Assembly (NCBI GenBank): GCA_016715465.1
Contig: JADKAA010000003.1
Coordinates: 1-16,264, forward strand
Reading direction: 5' to 3'
DNA: 16,264 nucleotides
Source: Saprospiraceae bacterium
GTDB lineage: Bacteria > Bacteroidota > Bacteroidia > Chitinophagales > Saprospiraceae
Below the pieces are notes generated by a model that searched no databases, was not told the origin of the DNA, and worked only from the letters and a program-made list of their open reading frames with translations. Within the stretch, counting starts at the first letter, position 1. Each line of letters begins with the position of its first letter. The translations under genes were made by a program, and so were the position numbers. Below are positions 1-7,947 of this stretch, piece by piece.

Positions 1-1
1 G

Positions 2-184
2 GATGGAATGAACCTGCCAAAGACATTACTTACTAGTGTAGATGAGGCAGGTGCTGTTATCACACCGTTACGCTGGAAACGATGCCAAAGAAGATTTGAG
101 CCTCTTTTGGAAAAGAAGCTGTTCCGGATGGAGTTTGAAGACACGGAAAATCATATTGTATTTCTTTTCAGGAAGGTTAAATAA
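2..184 (+). CDS. C-terminal fragment of an unrecognised protein (5' end outside window)
   Basis: An open frame enters from the left edge and runs 60 codons to a TAA at 182-184. The visible tail is basic and ends in FRKVK. I recognise no family. It is the only supported + strand gene, and it converges on the M28 peptidase gene. A weak hairpin and a strong bidirectional terminator follow, which supports a real gene end here. Because this window carries many single-base indels, the frame near the left edge may not be the true frame throughout. Confidence 0.5.
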   Translation, partial: DGMNLPKTLLTSVDEAGAVITPLRWKRCQRRFEPLLEKKLFRMEFEDTENHIVFLFRKVK

Positions 185-188
185 AATA

Positions 189-206
189 ATCCCGGTATGC
201 TGGGAT
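189..206 (+). terminator. Weak hairpin after the + strand gene
   Basis: ATCCC (189-193) pairs with GGGAT (202-206) around an 8-nt loop, 5 nt after the stop codon, followed by CATTTTA. The stem is short and the U-tract poor, so the palindrome at 300-323 probably does most of the terminating. Confidence 0.3.
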
Positions 207-299
207 CATTTTATGTAGAAAGGTAGGGATCAAAAATTGAAGTGATTCTTGCTACAGACATATAATAGACAAAGAAAGTTGCCTGAAGTTTAAAATAAA

Positions 300-323
300 A
301 AAACCTTCCATATGGAAGGTTTT
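300..323. terminator. Bidirectional intrinsic terminator
   Basis: A perfect 24-bp palindrome, with arms AAAACCTTCC and GGAAGGTTTT around ATAT. It has A-runs on the left and T-runs on the right, so it can act as a rho-independent terminator in both directions. It lies between the converging + gene and the minus-strand M28 gene, as expected for a shared terminator. Confidence 0.85.
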
Positions 324-330
324 TACTTAT

Positions 331-1879
331 TCAAAATAGAAATAAAATTAAAATCCTTTCTGGCTTTTCCAGCTTCAGGTCCCGTTTCAGCATATCGTTC
401 CTGTTAGCCATTTCAAGCCGTGTAAAAAACGAGTTGCGCTCTTTTGGCCATCAGCGGGTAATTGATTTATCAGAGTATCTGCTGGCGGTGATAATCCGGT
501 GCACACCATTGAAATAAAAAATAATCGGCACACACCTTTCTCCGCAAAATTGTAATGGTCGCTGCGGAAATAAAACGATTTGGATCATTGGGGTCATTAT
601 ACTTCCTGTCTAACTTCATTTGTTGTAGGTGCTGATTTTCCTGGTCGGTTATGGTGGCCAGTCAGAGCTAACTTATCATCACCAATGATGTATACATAGT
701 TGGCTGAGTCTTTATCTTTCCTATATTCATTTCCAATACGGCCGATCATATCAATATTCAGGTCCAGTCTGTTGTTTTGTCAAGGGATAAACCAGGTGCC
801 TGAATAATACCTTCCCCATAGTCCTTTTTCCTCACCACTTACTGTCATAAACAGGATACTTCTCTCTTTGGTCCCTTACCAGCTTTTTTAGCTTCCACAA
901 AGGCCTGCGCCAGTTCTAATATGCCGGTGGTACCACTGCCATCATCATCGGCCCCATAATAAATGGTGGTATCATTTCTTGTACCAATATGATCATAGTG
1001 GGCAGTGATCACTACATACTCCTCTTTCTTATCAGTTCCTTCCAATAGCGCAAGTACATTCGAAACCTGTGTTGTTTTAGTTGTCTTGGAATAATTCAGT
1101 TCCACTTCAGCTTTGTAGGTTTTGCTGCCACCGCATTCGCTTTTATTTTTCCAGCAATGTTTTTCCGTCTTCGCCCAATATTTGGCGGCAGCATCAGCTG
1201 AGATAGTAAAGCCAAAAAGTGATTGTGTGGCTTTAAACCCATTCATACTCCAGTTACTGCTCACAGTACCAGCCCTCTCGGAAAATTATTATAAATAATC
1301 ATTATTGCACTGGCACCCCTGCTCAGGGCAGCATTCATTTACCTGTGACACCGAGGGAGAAGAAAATCCCTGTTGTGATGGTTTGTAATCAGCCGGTATA
1401 CCATCTGCGATCAGCACTAATTTACCGGTTACATTCAGGTCTTTATAGTCATTTCTTTTGTCACCATCACTGATGCCATACCCTGCAAAAACCACTTCGG
1501 AAAAACGGAGGCCTGCAGCATAATTACTAGTCATGGCCTGGAAATCGGTATTCAAAACAAGTTTCTTTCCATTGATTACCAGCGAAGCATCCTGCATGGA
1601 ATCTTTATACAAAGAGTAATACTGGCGATAGCTTCCGTTATTACCCGGTGCCAGGCCCAATGACTTAAAATGTTCTTCGATATAGTTCGCCGCTTTCTCC
1701 AATCCCGGGGAGGGAGTGTCCCTTCCTCCCATTTCTTTACTGGCAATGATGTACAAATGTTTTTTCATATCCTCCGCTGTAATGGTAGCTGCAGCTTTAG
1801 CGGCATTCTTATCTTTTTTTTGTGCCACTGAAAAAAGGGGCAGCGAAAGTAAAAGGCAGGCAATAATTTTTTTGATCAT
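331..1879 (-). CDS. Secreted M28-family zinc aminopeptidase with PA insert, multiply frameshifted
   Basis: A probable periplasmic or secreted metallo-aminopeptidase. The start MIKKIIACLLLSLPLFSVAQ is a signal peptide. A protease-associated-type insert follows (residues about 100-230), then the M28 zinc site: HYDH with GADDDGSG, catalytic SGEEKGLWG, NIDMIGR, and a final RSDHYNF histidine. All family ligands are visible. They are spread over several frames: 1289-1879 carries the N-terminus, 845-1264 the first ligands, and the rest to about 331 is split again. I count at least seven single-base shifts (near 1340, 1275, 862, 810 and several at 480-680). The reconstructed length, about 515 residues, suits the family. 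The exact stop is uncertain: TGA at 331-333 or TAA at 323-325, depending on frame. Sequencing error is likelier than decay because the motifs are intact, but this is the most damaged gene here. Confidence 0.85.
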
Positions 1880-1901
1880 AGTTATATTGATGTGTAAGGG
1901 T

Positions 1902-1933
1902 TAAAAATAATCCCTTCCGGTAAAAGAAGGGAT
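1902..1933 (-). terminator. Intrinsic terminator of rpiB
   Basis: On the minus strand ATCCCTTC (1933-1926) pairs perfectly with GAAGGGAT (1917-1910) around an 8-nt loop, and a TATTTTTAA tract follows. It sits between the rpiB stop (1959) and the M28 start (1879), so it should end rpiB transcription and limit read-through into the peptidase gene. Confidence 0.75.
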
Positions 1934-1958
1934 AAAATAGGGATGATTGGTAATGGAA

Positions 1959-2414
1959 TTATGCGCAGGCGATCTTATTCACACGGTTGGCATGCCGGCC
2001 TCCTTCAAATTGGGTGGTCATAAATATAGCTACCATTTTTTCTGCATCACCTTCCCGCACAAATCTTGCAGGGATACAGATAATATTGGCATTGTTATGA
2101 AAGACGGGACAGTTGAGCCAGTTCTTCGCCCCAGCAAATGGCAGCACGGATGCCCTGGTGTTTATTGGCAGTAATAGCCACACCATTGGCACTGCCGCAG
2201 ATCAAAATACCAAATGCTGCTTCGCCTTTTTCTACTGCACTGGCAACAGGATGGGCAAAGTCGGGATAATCAACGGAGTCTTTGCTATGCGTACCAAAAT
2301 CTGTAAAGTGTAATCCTTTTCCTTCCAGGAAAGAGATCAGTTCTTCTTTGTAGTCAAATCCGCGTGGTCACTGCCGATGGCAATCGGCTTATGAAGATCA
2401 AAAGGAGAATGCAT
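1959..2414 (-). CDS. rpiB: Ribose 5-phosphate isomerase B (RpiB/LacAB family), two frameshifts
   Basis: Interconverts ribose 5-phosphate and ribulose 5-phosphate in the pentose phosphate pathway (cytosol). Reading minus from the ATG at 2414 gives MHSPFDLHKPIAIGSDHA, then after a missing G near 2372 FDYKEELISFLEGKG. The active-site segment ILICGSANGVAITANKH carries the RpiB cysteine. An extra T near 2110 shifts the frame to HNNANIICIPARFV, then FEGGRHANRVNKIACA and stop. Corrected length is 151 residues, normal for RpiB (about 145-155). The two shifts cancel in length, which fits base-calling errors. A monocistronic unit is suggested by an upstream promoter-like site and the terminator at 1902-1933. 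Confidence 0.93.
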
Positions 2415-2455
2415 GAGGAACGTTTTAAGTGAATCGTACTACCAATAAACTTGTA

Positions 2456-2482
2456 CAAAGGTACTGAACTATACATATCCAA
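2456..2482 (-). promoter_or_regulatory. Bacteroidota-type promoter for rpiB
   Basis: Minus strand: TACCTTTG (2463-2456) matches the TAnnTTTG -7 box of Bacteroidota housekeeping sigma. A TTG (2482-2480) lies 16 nt further upstream as a candidate -33 element; that spacing is slightly short. The -7 box ends 41 nt before the rpiB ATG. Confidence 0.45.
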
Positions 2483-2545
2483 CTATAATCAGGAAAGCAG
2501 GTGTTGTATCTCCTTTTGAAAAATGTATTCTTCTTGTAAACGAAC

Positions 2546-2606
2546 TGTCAGGTTGAGCTTGTCGAAACCGGCTTCAGAATTGCCTTCGACAAGCTCAGGC
2601 TGACAT
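2546..2606. repeat. Inverted pair of the dispersed TGAGCTTGTCGAAG repeat
   Basis: TGTCAGGTTGAGCTTGTCGA (from 2546) and the reverse complement of 2582-2606, which contains TGTCAGCCTGAGCTTGTCGA, form an inverted repeat of about 25 bp with an 11-bp loop. The core GAGCTTGTCGAAGG is a very common intergenic repeat in many bacteria. It lies between rpiB and the tatC end and could act as a hairpin after tatC. Confidence 0.75.
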
Positions 2607-2626
2607 CTTCGGCATCCTTCGACATC

Positions 2627-2668
2627 CTTCGATAAACTCAGGATGACAAGGATGACAAGGCTGACAAG
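2627..2668. repeat. Third, divergent copy plus 9-bp tandem repeat
   Basis: CCTTCGATAAACTCAGGATG (from 2627) is a degenerate third copy of the same repeat. It runs into three tandem 9-mers: GATGACAAG, GATGACAAG and GCTGACAAG (2642-2668). No coding sequence is supported here. Confidence 0.7.
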
Positions 2669-2701
2669 CCTTTTCGAACTGAGACACTACCAGAGCTGGG
2701 A

Positions 2702-3557
2702 TCAGCTCCATTCTTTTTGCTCTTTTTCCTGTCTTTTATTGATGCGGGAAGCAATGATAATGCTGGCTTCGAATAAAAAGATAGAGCGGTATTGTTACAA
2801 TGGTCAAACTGAAAGGGTCGGTAGAAGGAGTGATGATGGCCGCGGCTATCAATATAATAACAAAAGCATGACGACGGTATTTTCTGAGGAAGCGGCCCGT
2901 TACCACGCCAATCCTTGCCAGTACCATCACCAGTAATGGCATCTGGAATAATACCCCGATACCTGCAGTAGTATAAATAAGATTCTCCAGGTAATCGGAG
3001 AAGGAAGGCATGATCTGTATCTGCGGGCTGAGTTTATAATTAAAATAAAATTAACCATGAACGGGGTAAGGATGAAATAACCAAACAACACCCCGGTAAA
3101 AAATAACAAGGGATACCCAGAATATTACACCTCTTGTTTTCTTCAGTTCCTTTTCTGATAAAGCCGGTCGTATAAATTTCCAGAACTCCCAGAATATGTA
3201 CGGGAAAGCCAGTATAAAGCCGCCGATAAATGCCAGTGTAAAGGAAGCAATAAACTGGCCCGTCATGGTATTTTCCAGGAATTTGGCGTCCACCTGTGGA
3301 AAACACAGTGTATCTCCAATGCCTATTTTATGCCCGAGACTGCAGAGCCAGCGGGCAGAAATAAAATCAGAACGGGTAGGTGCAAACAGGATATCATCAA
3401 CAACAAAATCGGAATAGATAAAAACAACAACAGCGCCAATAAGCACAGCGATCACCGAACGGATAACATGCCAGCGCAATTCCTCCAGGTGGTCGATAAA
3501 GGTCATTTCACCTTTTGCATCTTTTTCCCGCTTATTAAAAAAATCGAGTAGGGCCAT
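2702..3557 (-). CDS. tatC: Sec-independent (Tat) translocase subunit TatC, three frameshifts
   Basis: TatC is the polytopic receptor of twin-arginine signal peptides in the inner membrane. From the ATG at 3557 the protein shows the cytoplasmic N-terminal signature FIDHLEELRWHVIRS. An enlarged periplasmic loop follows, then FWEFWKFIRPALSEKE and, in a later frame, ITPSTDPFSLTIVTIPLYL. Six hydrophobic segments are recognisable. Frame breaks near 3100, 3040 and 2775 all fall in T-rich runs; across them the protein reads on through LFFTGVLFGYF, then MPSFSDYLENLIYTTAG, then EASIIIASRINKRQEKEQ and TGA at 2702-2704. About 285 residues after correction, usual for Bacteroidota TatC. A GAGCTG/CAGCTC hairpin overlaps the stop but lacks a T-run. 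No tatA is adjacent in this window. Confidence 0.93.
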
Positions 3558-3576
3558 TGGTTTTAGTAAAGTGTCG

Positions 3577-3584
3577 CAAAGGTA
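3577..3584 (-). promoter_or_regulatory. Candidate -7 box for tatC
   Basis: TACCTTTG on the minus strand, an exact TAnnTTTG match ending 19 nt before the tatC ATG. No convincing TTG -33 element is visible, because the upstream DNA is a simple GGATT-type repeat. Confidence 0.4.
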
Positions 3585-3588
3585 GGAG

Positions 3589-3634
3589 ATTGGTGGATTA
3601 GGTTGATTGGGTTAATTGGTGGATTGGTTAACCG
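3589..3634. repeat. Simple (A)TTGGTGGATT-type repeat
   Basis: ATTGGTGGATT occurs at 3589-3599 and again at 3615-3625, with TTGATTGGGTTAATTGG-like units between. The tract is G/T-rich on the + strand and non-coding. A similar tract with the opposite strand bias lies at 3915-3981, so the two bracket the spacer. Confidence 0.65.
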
Positions 3635-3693
3635 GGTACTTAATCCGCATCATCCTTCCTGCTTATTTTTTCATTTCTATAAATATCGGTTAG

Positions 3694-3812
3694 AAGCTAT
3701 CTCAAAACTGCAAAAACCACAGCGAACACAACGTAACACAGCGATATTGCTGCTGTGGATCGCCGTGCCCGCAGTGGTTAATGTAATACAAAATTGACTT
3801 TTGAAACAGCTT
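3694..3812. repeat. Small inverted-repeat (REP/MITE-like) element
   Basis: AAGCTATCTCAAAACT (3694-3709) and the reverse complement of 3797-3812, AAGCTGTTTCAAAAGT, match at 13 of 16 positions. Inside, CCACAGC near 3718 can pair with GCTGTGG near 3752. The interior also has the CACAGCGAACACAACG-type sequence often met in Bacteroidota spacers. No transposase or credible protein is encoded; short open frames on both strands here are not supported. It is probably a non-autonomous or palindromic intergenic element. Confidence 0.5.
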
Positions 3813-3914
3813 GTAGCTATAGTAATGACCTCCTTTCGAAATGTTTTTGCAGCAATATAAACCTCAAGGGTGTCCAGTGTTTGCATATTGATAAGGTTTA
3901 GTAATCACTTTTCA

Positions 3915-3981
3915 ACCCATTACCCAATACCTAATACCTAATTCCCAGTTCCCAATCCCCAATTCCCAATACCTAATCCCC
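3915..3981. repeat. CCCAATACCTAATTCCC repeat tract with G-quadruplex pattern on the minus strand
   Basis: Tandem-like CCCAATACCTAAT/TCCCAGTTCCCAAT units end four bases before the CorC-family stop codon. C-runs at 3944-3946, 3951-3953, 3957-3960 and 3965-3967 are spaced by 3-4 nt. The minus strand therefore has four G3+ runs with short loops, the standard G-quadruplex pattern. Further C-runs flank it (3915-3917, 3923-3925, 3978-3981). Confidence 0.6.
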
Positions 3982-3984
3982 ACT

Positions 3985-5224
3985 TCACTTCAACCTCTTC
4001 ATCTTCACCGTTTCGATACGGGTATCCGTTACATGCATGATATCAAATTCATAGTCATCAACGATAATGCGTTCTTTCTGGCGGGGGATGGTTTCGTGGT
4101 AATTGATGATATACCCGGAAAGGGTCTCTGCCTCTTCCTGTGCAAACTCAAAACCATATTTTTCTTTCAGATAGTCCAGCTCAAGCCGACCGGAAAAAAT
4201 ATATTCATTCTCTGCCAGCTGTTTTTCTACAAACTCTTCCGTGTCATATTCATCCTGTATCTCACCAAACAGTTCTTCCAGTACATCTTCCATCGTAATA
4301 ATGCCGGCTGTGCCGCCAAATTCATCCACTACCCAGGCAATGCTTTTTCTTTCCTTGGAAAATTTGCCGATAAGATCGGTTGCACTCATGCTTTCCGGCA
4401 CAGCAGGAATAGGCAGCAGCACATCTTCAATATGAGCCGGCTTTTTAAACAGGTCAAGCTGGTGTACATAACCGATGATATGATCAATATTATTTTCAAA
4501 CACCACCAGTTTACTGAGTTTAGTCTCTATAAATTTTTGCTTCAGTTCCTCCAGCGAGGATTTGTTATCAATACCAATGATCTCTTTCCGTGGTACCAGG
4601 CATTGCCTGATCTTCACTTTCGGCAGCTCCTGGGCATTCTCCATCAGCTGGGTGTTGCGTTCCTGCCTGTCATCATCGGTTCGTTGCTGAAAAAGATGTT
4701 TCAGGTCGCTGCGTTTCAGGGCTTCTTTGTTTTTATCCAGCCGGATATTGAAAACATATTTTAAGATCCATTCTGCCAGGTCTATCAGTCCGGCAGCTAT
4801 CGGGAACAGCAACTGGTAAAAAACATTGGTCACCCTTGCCAGGCTAAGCAGCAGCCAATTGCTTTTGGCCCTGAAAATGGCCCTGGGAATAAATTCGGCA
4901 ATCAGCAATACCATAAAAGTGGCCAGTGCAATTTCTACCAGGATGTGTACAGCATCCGAGCCGATCCGGAAATACTTCCAGATGGGCTGCATTACGGTAC
5001 TTATTTGCAGGCCCAGGAAAACAAGGAAAATATTGAAACCTAACAGCGTGGTACCCAGGAAACGGGCCGGGGATTCCAAAAGCCGGATAAGATCTGCATG
5101 GAACTGTCGCCTTGTTTCTTTTTTATCTCCAGGCTCAGCCGGTTGGCGCTGAAAAAGCCATTTCAATGCCGGCGAAAAACCCCATCAGCAAAAGGGTAAG
5201 GATAAAAATACGATAGAATTCCAT
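3985..5224 (-). CDS. CNNM/CBS/CorC_HlyC membrane protein (hemolysin C / GldE-like), N-terminal frameshifts
   Basis: An inner-membrane protein of the family linked to Mg2+/Co2+ efflux; in Bacteroidota a relative is the gliding accessory protein GldE. The real start is the ATG at 5224 (MEFYRIFILTLLLMGFFAG). A missing T near 5147 and another near 5077 hide it, so an internal Met at 5166 looks like a start. Order of parts: DUF21/CNNM transmembrane domain to about residue 165; two CBS domains (about 200-325) with PRKEIIGID and, at the second, DEFGGTAGIITMEDVLEEL; then a CorC_HlyC domain from about 335 (FSGRLELDYLKEKYGFEF) to the end. Corrected length about 413 residues, typical. Substrate is not shown by sequence. 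A gldE label is possible but unproven without gliding genes nearby. Confidence 0.9.
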
Positions 5225-5306
5225 TGAATCATGCGGTAAAGATAAAAAGGGGAGCGGATAATAGTGAGTGCGGAGCCGGGATTGCCCCCGGGCAGGTAAT
5301 AAAGTC

Positions 5307-5883
5307 CTATTGATTCAGGTAATTACGTACGATCTTTTCCGCTTCACTGCAGGCTCTTTCCAGGTTGTCGTTCATAATAATATGGTCGAACCGGTTTTTA
5401 AAAGAAAGTTCAAAAGAGGCTTTGTCCAGCCGGGCTTTTAGCGATTCCGGGGTTTCGGTACCCCTTTTCTTCAGCCGCTGCTCCAGTTCCTTAATAGAGG
5501 GGGGTTCTATAAATAAGGACAATGATTGCTCCGGGTATTGCGACTGGATATTGATACCACCTTTTACATCCACATCCAGCAGCGGGGCTTTGTGCTGGTG
5601 CCAGATGCGTTGCAGTTCAGTTTTCAGGGTGCCATAGTATTTATCATGGTACACCATTTCCCATTCTGCAAATTCATCACTTTCGATACGTTGCCTGAAT
5701 TCATCAGCAGAGATAAAGTAATAATCCACGCCGTGCTTTTCCTGGTTGCGGGGCTGCCGGGTGGCGCAGGAGATGGAAAAACCAGTTCATCCGGGAAGGT
5801 TTTCAGCAAATGCTGGTCACCGATGTTTTACCGGCACCGGAAGGTGCGGCAATGATGATGAGTTTATTGAGGTAAGCAGCCAT
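5307..5883 (-). CDS. gmk: Guanylate kinase, two frameshifts
   Basis: Phosphorylates GMP to GDP with ATP; essential for nucleotide supply. From the ATG at 5883, preceded by AAAGGAGA, the protein begins MAAYLNKLIIIAAPSGAGKT with the P-loop. Missing bases near 5815 and 5770 move it through QHLLKTFPDELV and then SISCATRQPRNQEKHGVDYY, the GMP-binding region. The lower part is intact: FAEWEMVYHDKYYGT, LLDVDVKGGINIQ, the RLKKRGTETPESLKARL lid and an NDNLERA tail. Corrected length about 192 residues, normal. An essential gene broken twice in homopolymers is strong evidence for sequence error. An exact -7 box lies upstream, and the CorC-family gene follows 82 nt downstream on the same strand. Confidence 0.95.
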
Positions 5884-5899
5884 GTCTCCTTTAAGTGGA

Positions 5900-5907
5900 C
5901 AAATGTA
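5900..5907 (-). promoter_or_regulatory. Candidate -7 box for gmk
   Basis: TACATTTG on the minus strand, an exact TAnnTTTG match 16 nt before the gmk ATG. A T-rich stretch stands about 19 nt upstream in place of a clear TTTG -33 box. Confidence 0.45.
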
Positions 5908-5959
5908 ATTATTAATCAGGCAGGTAAAAGGAAAAAATATACTGTGCCGGTGCTCCGTA

Positions 5960-6409
5960 TTAGTTGGCCTGGTTTGCATTTCGCTTAAGGCCCAGCAGCA
6001 CTAGCACAGCAACCACCAGCATGGCAATGGATAAAGACACGAGGCAAAATTGCACGATGGCCTCTGCCAGCGGCGATCCTTCTTTGCCATTGGCGGCTAT
6101 ACCCAGCATGCCGCCTGCATTAAAGATGGCAGCGATCAGGATGCCCAGCCAGTTGGTAAATGTGCCATAGAGGGCCAGCCAAAAACCAATAGTCAGCCAG
6201 CGGCCCGGCAGGTTCACCTTATGCCAGATCAGTCCCAGCACGATAAGGAAGATGCCGTTCAGTACGCCTTCTATATGGCTGGACACACCCAACCGCGGAT
6301 TGGTAAATACAGGAACCACCAGGCCTGTTACCAGCCCCAGTAAAAACAACAGTACGCCCAGGAATATCAGTTGATCAGCATGTTTTTTCTTTAGCGTTGC
6401 GTTTTCCAT
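5960..6409 (-). CDS. Hydroxylaminobenzene mutase-like integral membrane protein
   Basis: An intact 149-residue protein with four hydrophobic helices (about 13-35, 47-62, 71-100 and 118-142). The set HADQLIFLGVLLFLLGLVTG, NPRLGVSSHIEGVLNGIFL and LPGRWLTIGFWLALYGTFTN matches the membrane proteins related to HabA/HabB, which isomerise hydroxylaminobenzene to 2-aminophenol. Most homologues are uncharacterised and often carry vague names, so the reaction here is a family-based guess. It lies 76 nt upstream of gmk on the same strand. It is the last chromosomal-type gene before the AT-rich island and has no frame damage. Confidence 0.7.
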   Translation of the reverse strand: MENATLKKKHADQLIFLGVLLFLLGLVTGLVVPVFTNPRLGVSSHIEGVLNGIFLIVLGLIWHKVNLPGRWLTIGFWLALYGTFTNWLGILIAAIFNAGGMLGIAANGKEGSPLAEAIVQFCLVSLSIAMLVVAVLVLLGLKRNANQAN

Positions 6410-6507
6410 TGTTTGACTTGCTGGTTGTTGTCAGGATCCGGGGGCTTGCTGCTGTGCTGGAACTCATTGAATGTCCGGCCCGGAACCGCAGCTGATTTGA
6501 AAAATAA

Positions 6508-6630
6508 CTTAAAAAATTTTATTCAACTGCTCATTAGAATTCGATCAGACCGTACAGGAGTTGATAAATATATCGTTGCTGAGGATTTATTCATCACCCG
6601 CCATATGCGTCAATGCAATGGTGGCAGTAT
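6508..6630 (-). repeat. Array spacer J5 (terminal copy, left end of island)
   Basis: Six bases after the stop of the zinc-ribbon gene, the minus strand reads ACTGCCACCATTGC, which resembles the ACTGCGCCCAAC start of spacer J2. Copies of the direct repeat lie at 6539-6552 (ATTCGATCAGACCG) and 6588-6602 (TATTCATCACCCGCC), about 50 bp apart as in J2 and J4. The spacer fades into CAGTTGAATAAAATTTTTTA on the minus strand, similar to the A/T tail before cassette genes. It is the shortest and most diverged copy. Confidence 0.45.
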
Positions 6631-6636
6631 TTTTCG

Positions 6637-7697
6637 TCATTTCAGTTTTATAAATTTTCCGTTTTCAACAACCAATTTTGCAGCCATAAAACCTGTTTTG
6701 TATTCTCCTGATGGCGCACTTTCTCCCTGATTGTTATATACATCATCTCCTTCGGTTGGCAGTTGCTCCTCTTTTTGATGCACGATCAAATTCTTGTAGT
6801 GTCGTATAAAATACCTTATAATAATTTCCCCATTTTCAATGACTAACCGGTCTGTTCCTGATTTATAATCGTAAACTCCATCAGGAGCAGGAAAATCATC
6901 AATAAATACGTTCGCACCAATTAGCTGATTGTGCTTTGAAATAATTTTTAGTAGCTTTCCATTAGTCATTTCTCTGAATACCGTTTGAGTCGCACCCCTG
7001 GCATTATTGATGTCTGCTAATGCCACTTTGCATTTTTTAAGAACTTCCTTGGCCTTTTCATTTTCAGGGCTTAGCTCAATTGCTTTTTCTGAAAATCGAA
7101 TGCTTTCGGAATATTTATTGTCAGCAAAAAATTCTTGTGCTTTGTCTGAAAGGATTTTACTGTTTTGTTCATTATTTAACCCGTCAACAATTTGAATATT
7201 GGCAAAAAGCTTTTTCTTGTTGCAATTACAATTAATGCAATTGACGGCAATAGAAAAGCAAACAACCCCCATCCAAAAGTTTCTCGGTTTTGTCGTTTTG
7301 CGATGTTTACGACCCAAACTGTAACAAAAATTCGAAGTATTAACGATACTATTACTGTAACTACTTTGAATTGTCCATAAGATTCTCTGTCTTCAAATTT
7401 AATTGGTCCGGCTATTGCAAAAATTAAAGCTATAACCAATAGGAAAATACCAACGGTCATAACATCATCTTCCTTTTGGTATGTCGGGTCGTACTTTGGC
7501 TGTCTAACTATATTTGATGAATTGGTTGAGTTGGCTTGGTTTTGATAGACTGGTAGAGTTGTGTTTTTATTTTGTTGATTGGATTGGATTACGTCTGGCT
7601 GAACTTGTGGTTTTAAGTCAATTGATTGTTTTGTTCCACAGAAGGAACAAAATGTACTGTCATTGTCTATTTGTCTACCGCAGGATTTGCAAAACAT
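6637..7697 (-). CDS. Zinc-ribbon membrane protein with TPR-like segment, one frameshift
   Basis: Function unknown. The N-terminus MFCKSCGRQIDNDSTFCSFC is a CxxC...CxxC zinc ribbon. A Gln/Asn/Ser-rich linker follows (about 25-75), then two to three membrane helices (about 80-165). A missing A in the A-run near 7212 joins IALIVIATRK to KLFANIQIVDG. The second part has a TPR-like helix pair (AQEFFADNKYSESIRFSEKA, then LSPENEKAKEVLKKCK) and a beta-rich C-terminus (FIDDFPAPDGVYDYKSGT to the end). Corrected length 353 residues. Read separately, the two frames look like two genes, but the first lacks the TPR part and the second starts inside the helix. It is the leftmost cassette gene of the island. 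Confidence 0.75.
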
Positions 7698-7715
7698 AAT
7701 TATGGGAAATGAGGT

Positions 7716-7940
7716 CGTTTAAAATTACTGCCAACGTCAGAGCTTAATGTTCGTGCCGGTATTTCGTGTTACGTCAGCTCAATATGAAGCCCGGATTTAG
7801 TTTAGCATGAAGTTAAGTTCTTTTCTTTGGATTTATTCGGTCAGCCCGATATGGGATGAGTAGCGAACGGTACGATGAGTGTTTATTCGTCACCAGGCAT
7901 GACAACAAACCACCTGTAAGGTGATGGCGGGTCTGTCCGA
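7716..7940 (-). repeat. Array spacer J4
   Basis: Plus-strand landmarks: ACTGCCAACGTC at the left end (7728-7739), three ATTCGTCAGCC-like units at about 7762-7780, 7835-7848 and 7885-7900, and GCGAACGGTACGATGAGTG between the last two. The order and spacing match J2, where GCGAACGGGACGATAAGT lies in the same place. The outer parts TGTTCGTGCCGGTA and, reverse complemented, TGTTGTCATGCCTGGT form an imperfect inverted repeat. A CACCT/AGGTG hairpin sits at 7911-7923. The minus-strand tail TAATTTTAAACG leads to the zinc-ribbon gene start. Confidence 0.6.
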
Positions 7941-7947
7941 TGTTATT

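Noticed and set aside
1716..2313. Several short + strand open frames over the M28 and rpiB genes
   Set aside because: All are shadows of minus-strand genes with clear homology.
3677..3886. 69-codon open frame in the tatC-CorC spacer
   Set aside because: It reads through the inverted-repeat element and shows no family, no start context and no bias.
4033..4764. Long + strand open frame of 243 codons
   Set aside because: It is antisense to the CBS/CorC domains, which have clear homology on the minus strand, and its translation is Phe-rich and unlike a protein.
6413..6730. + strand open frame of 105 codons
   Set aside because: It overlaps spacer J5 and the end of the zinc-ribbon gene on the opposite strand.
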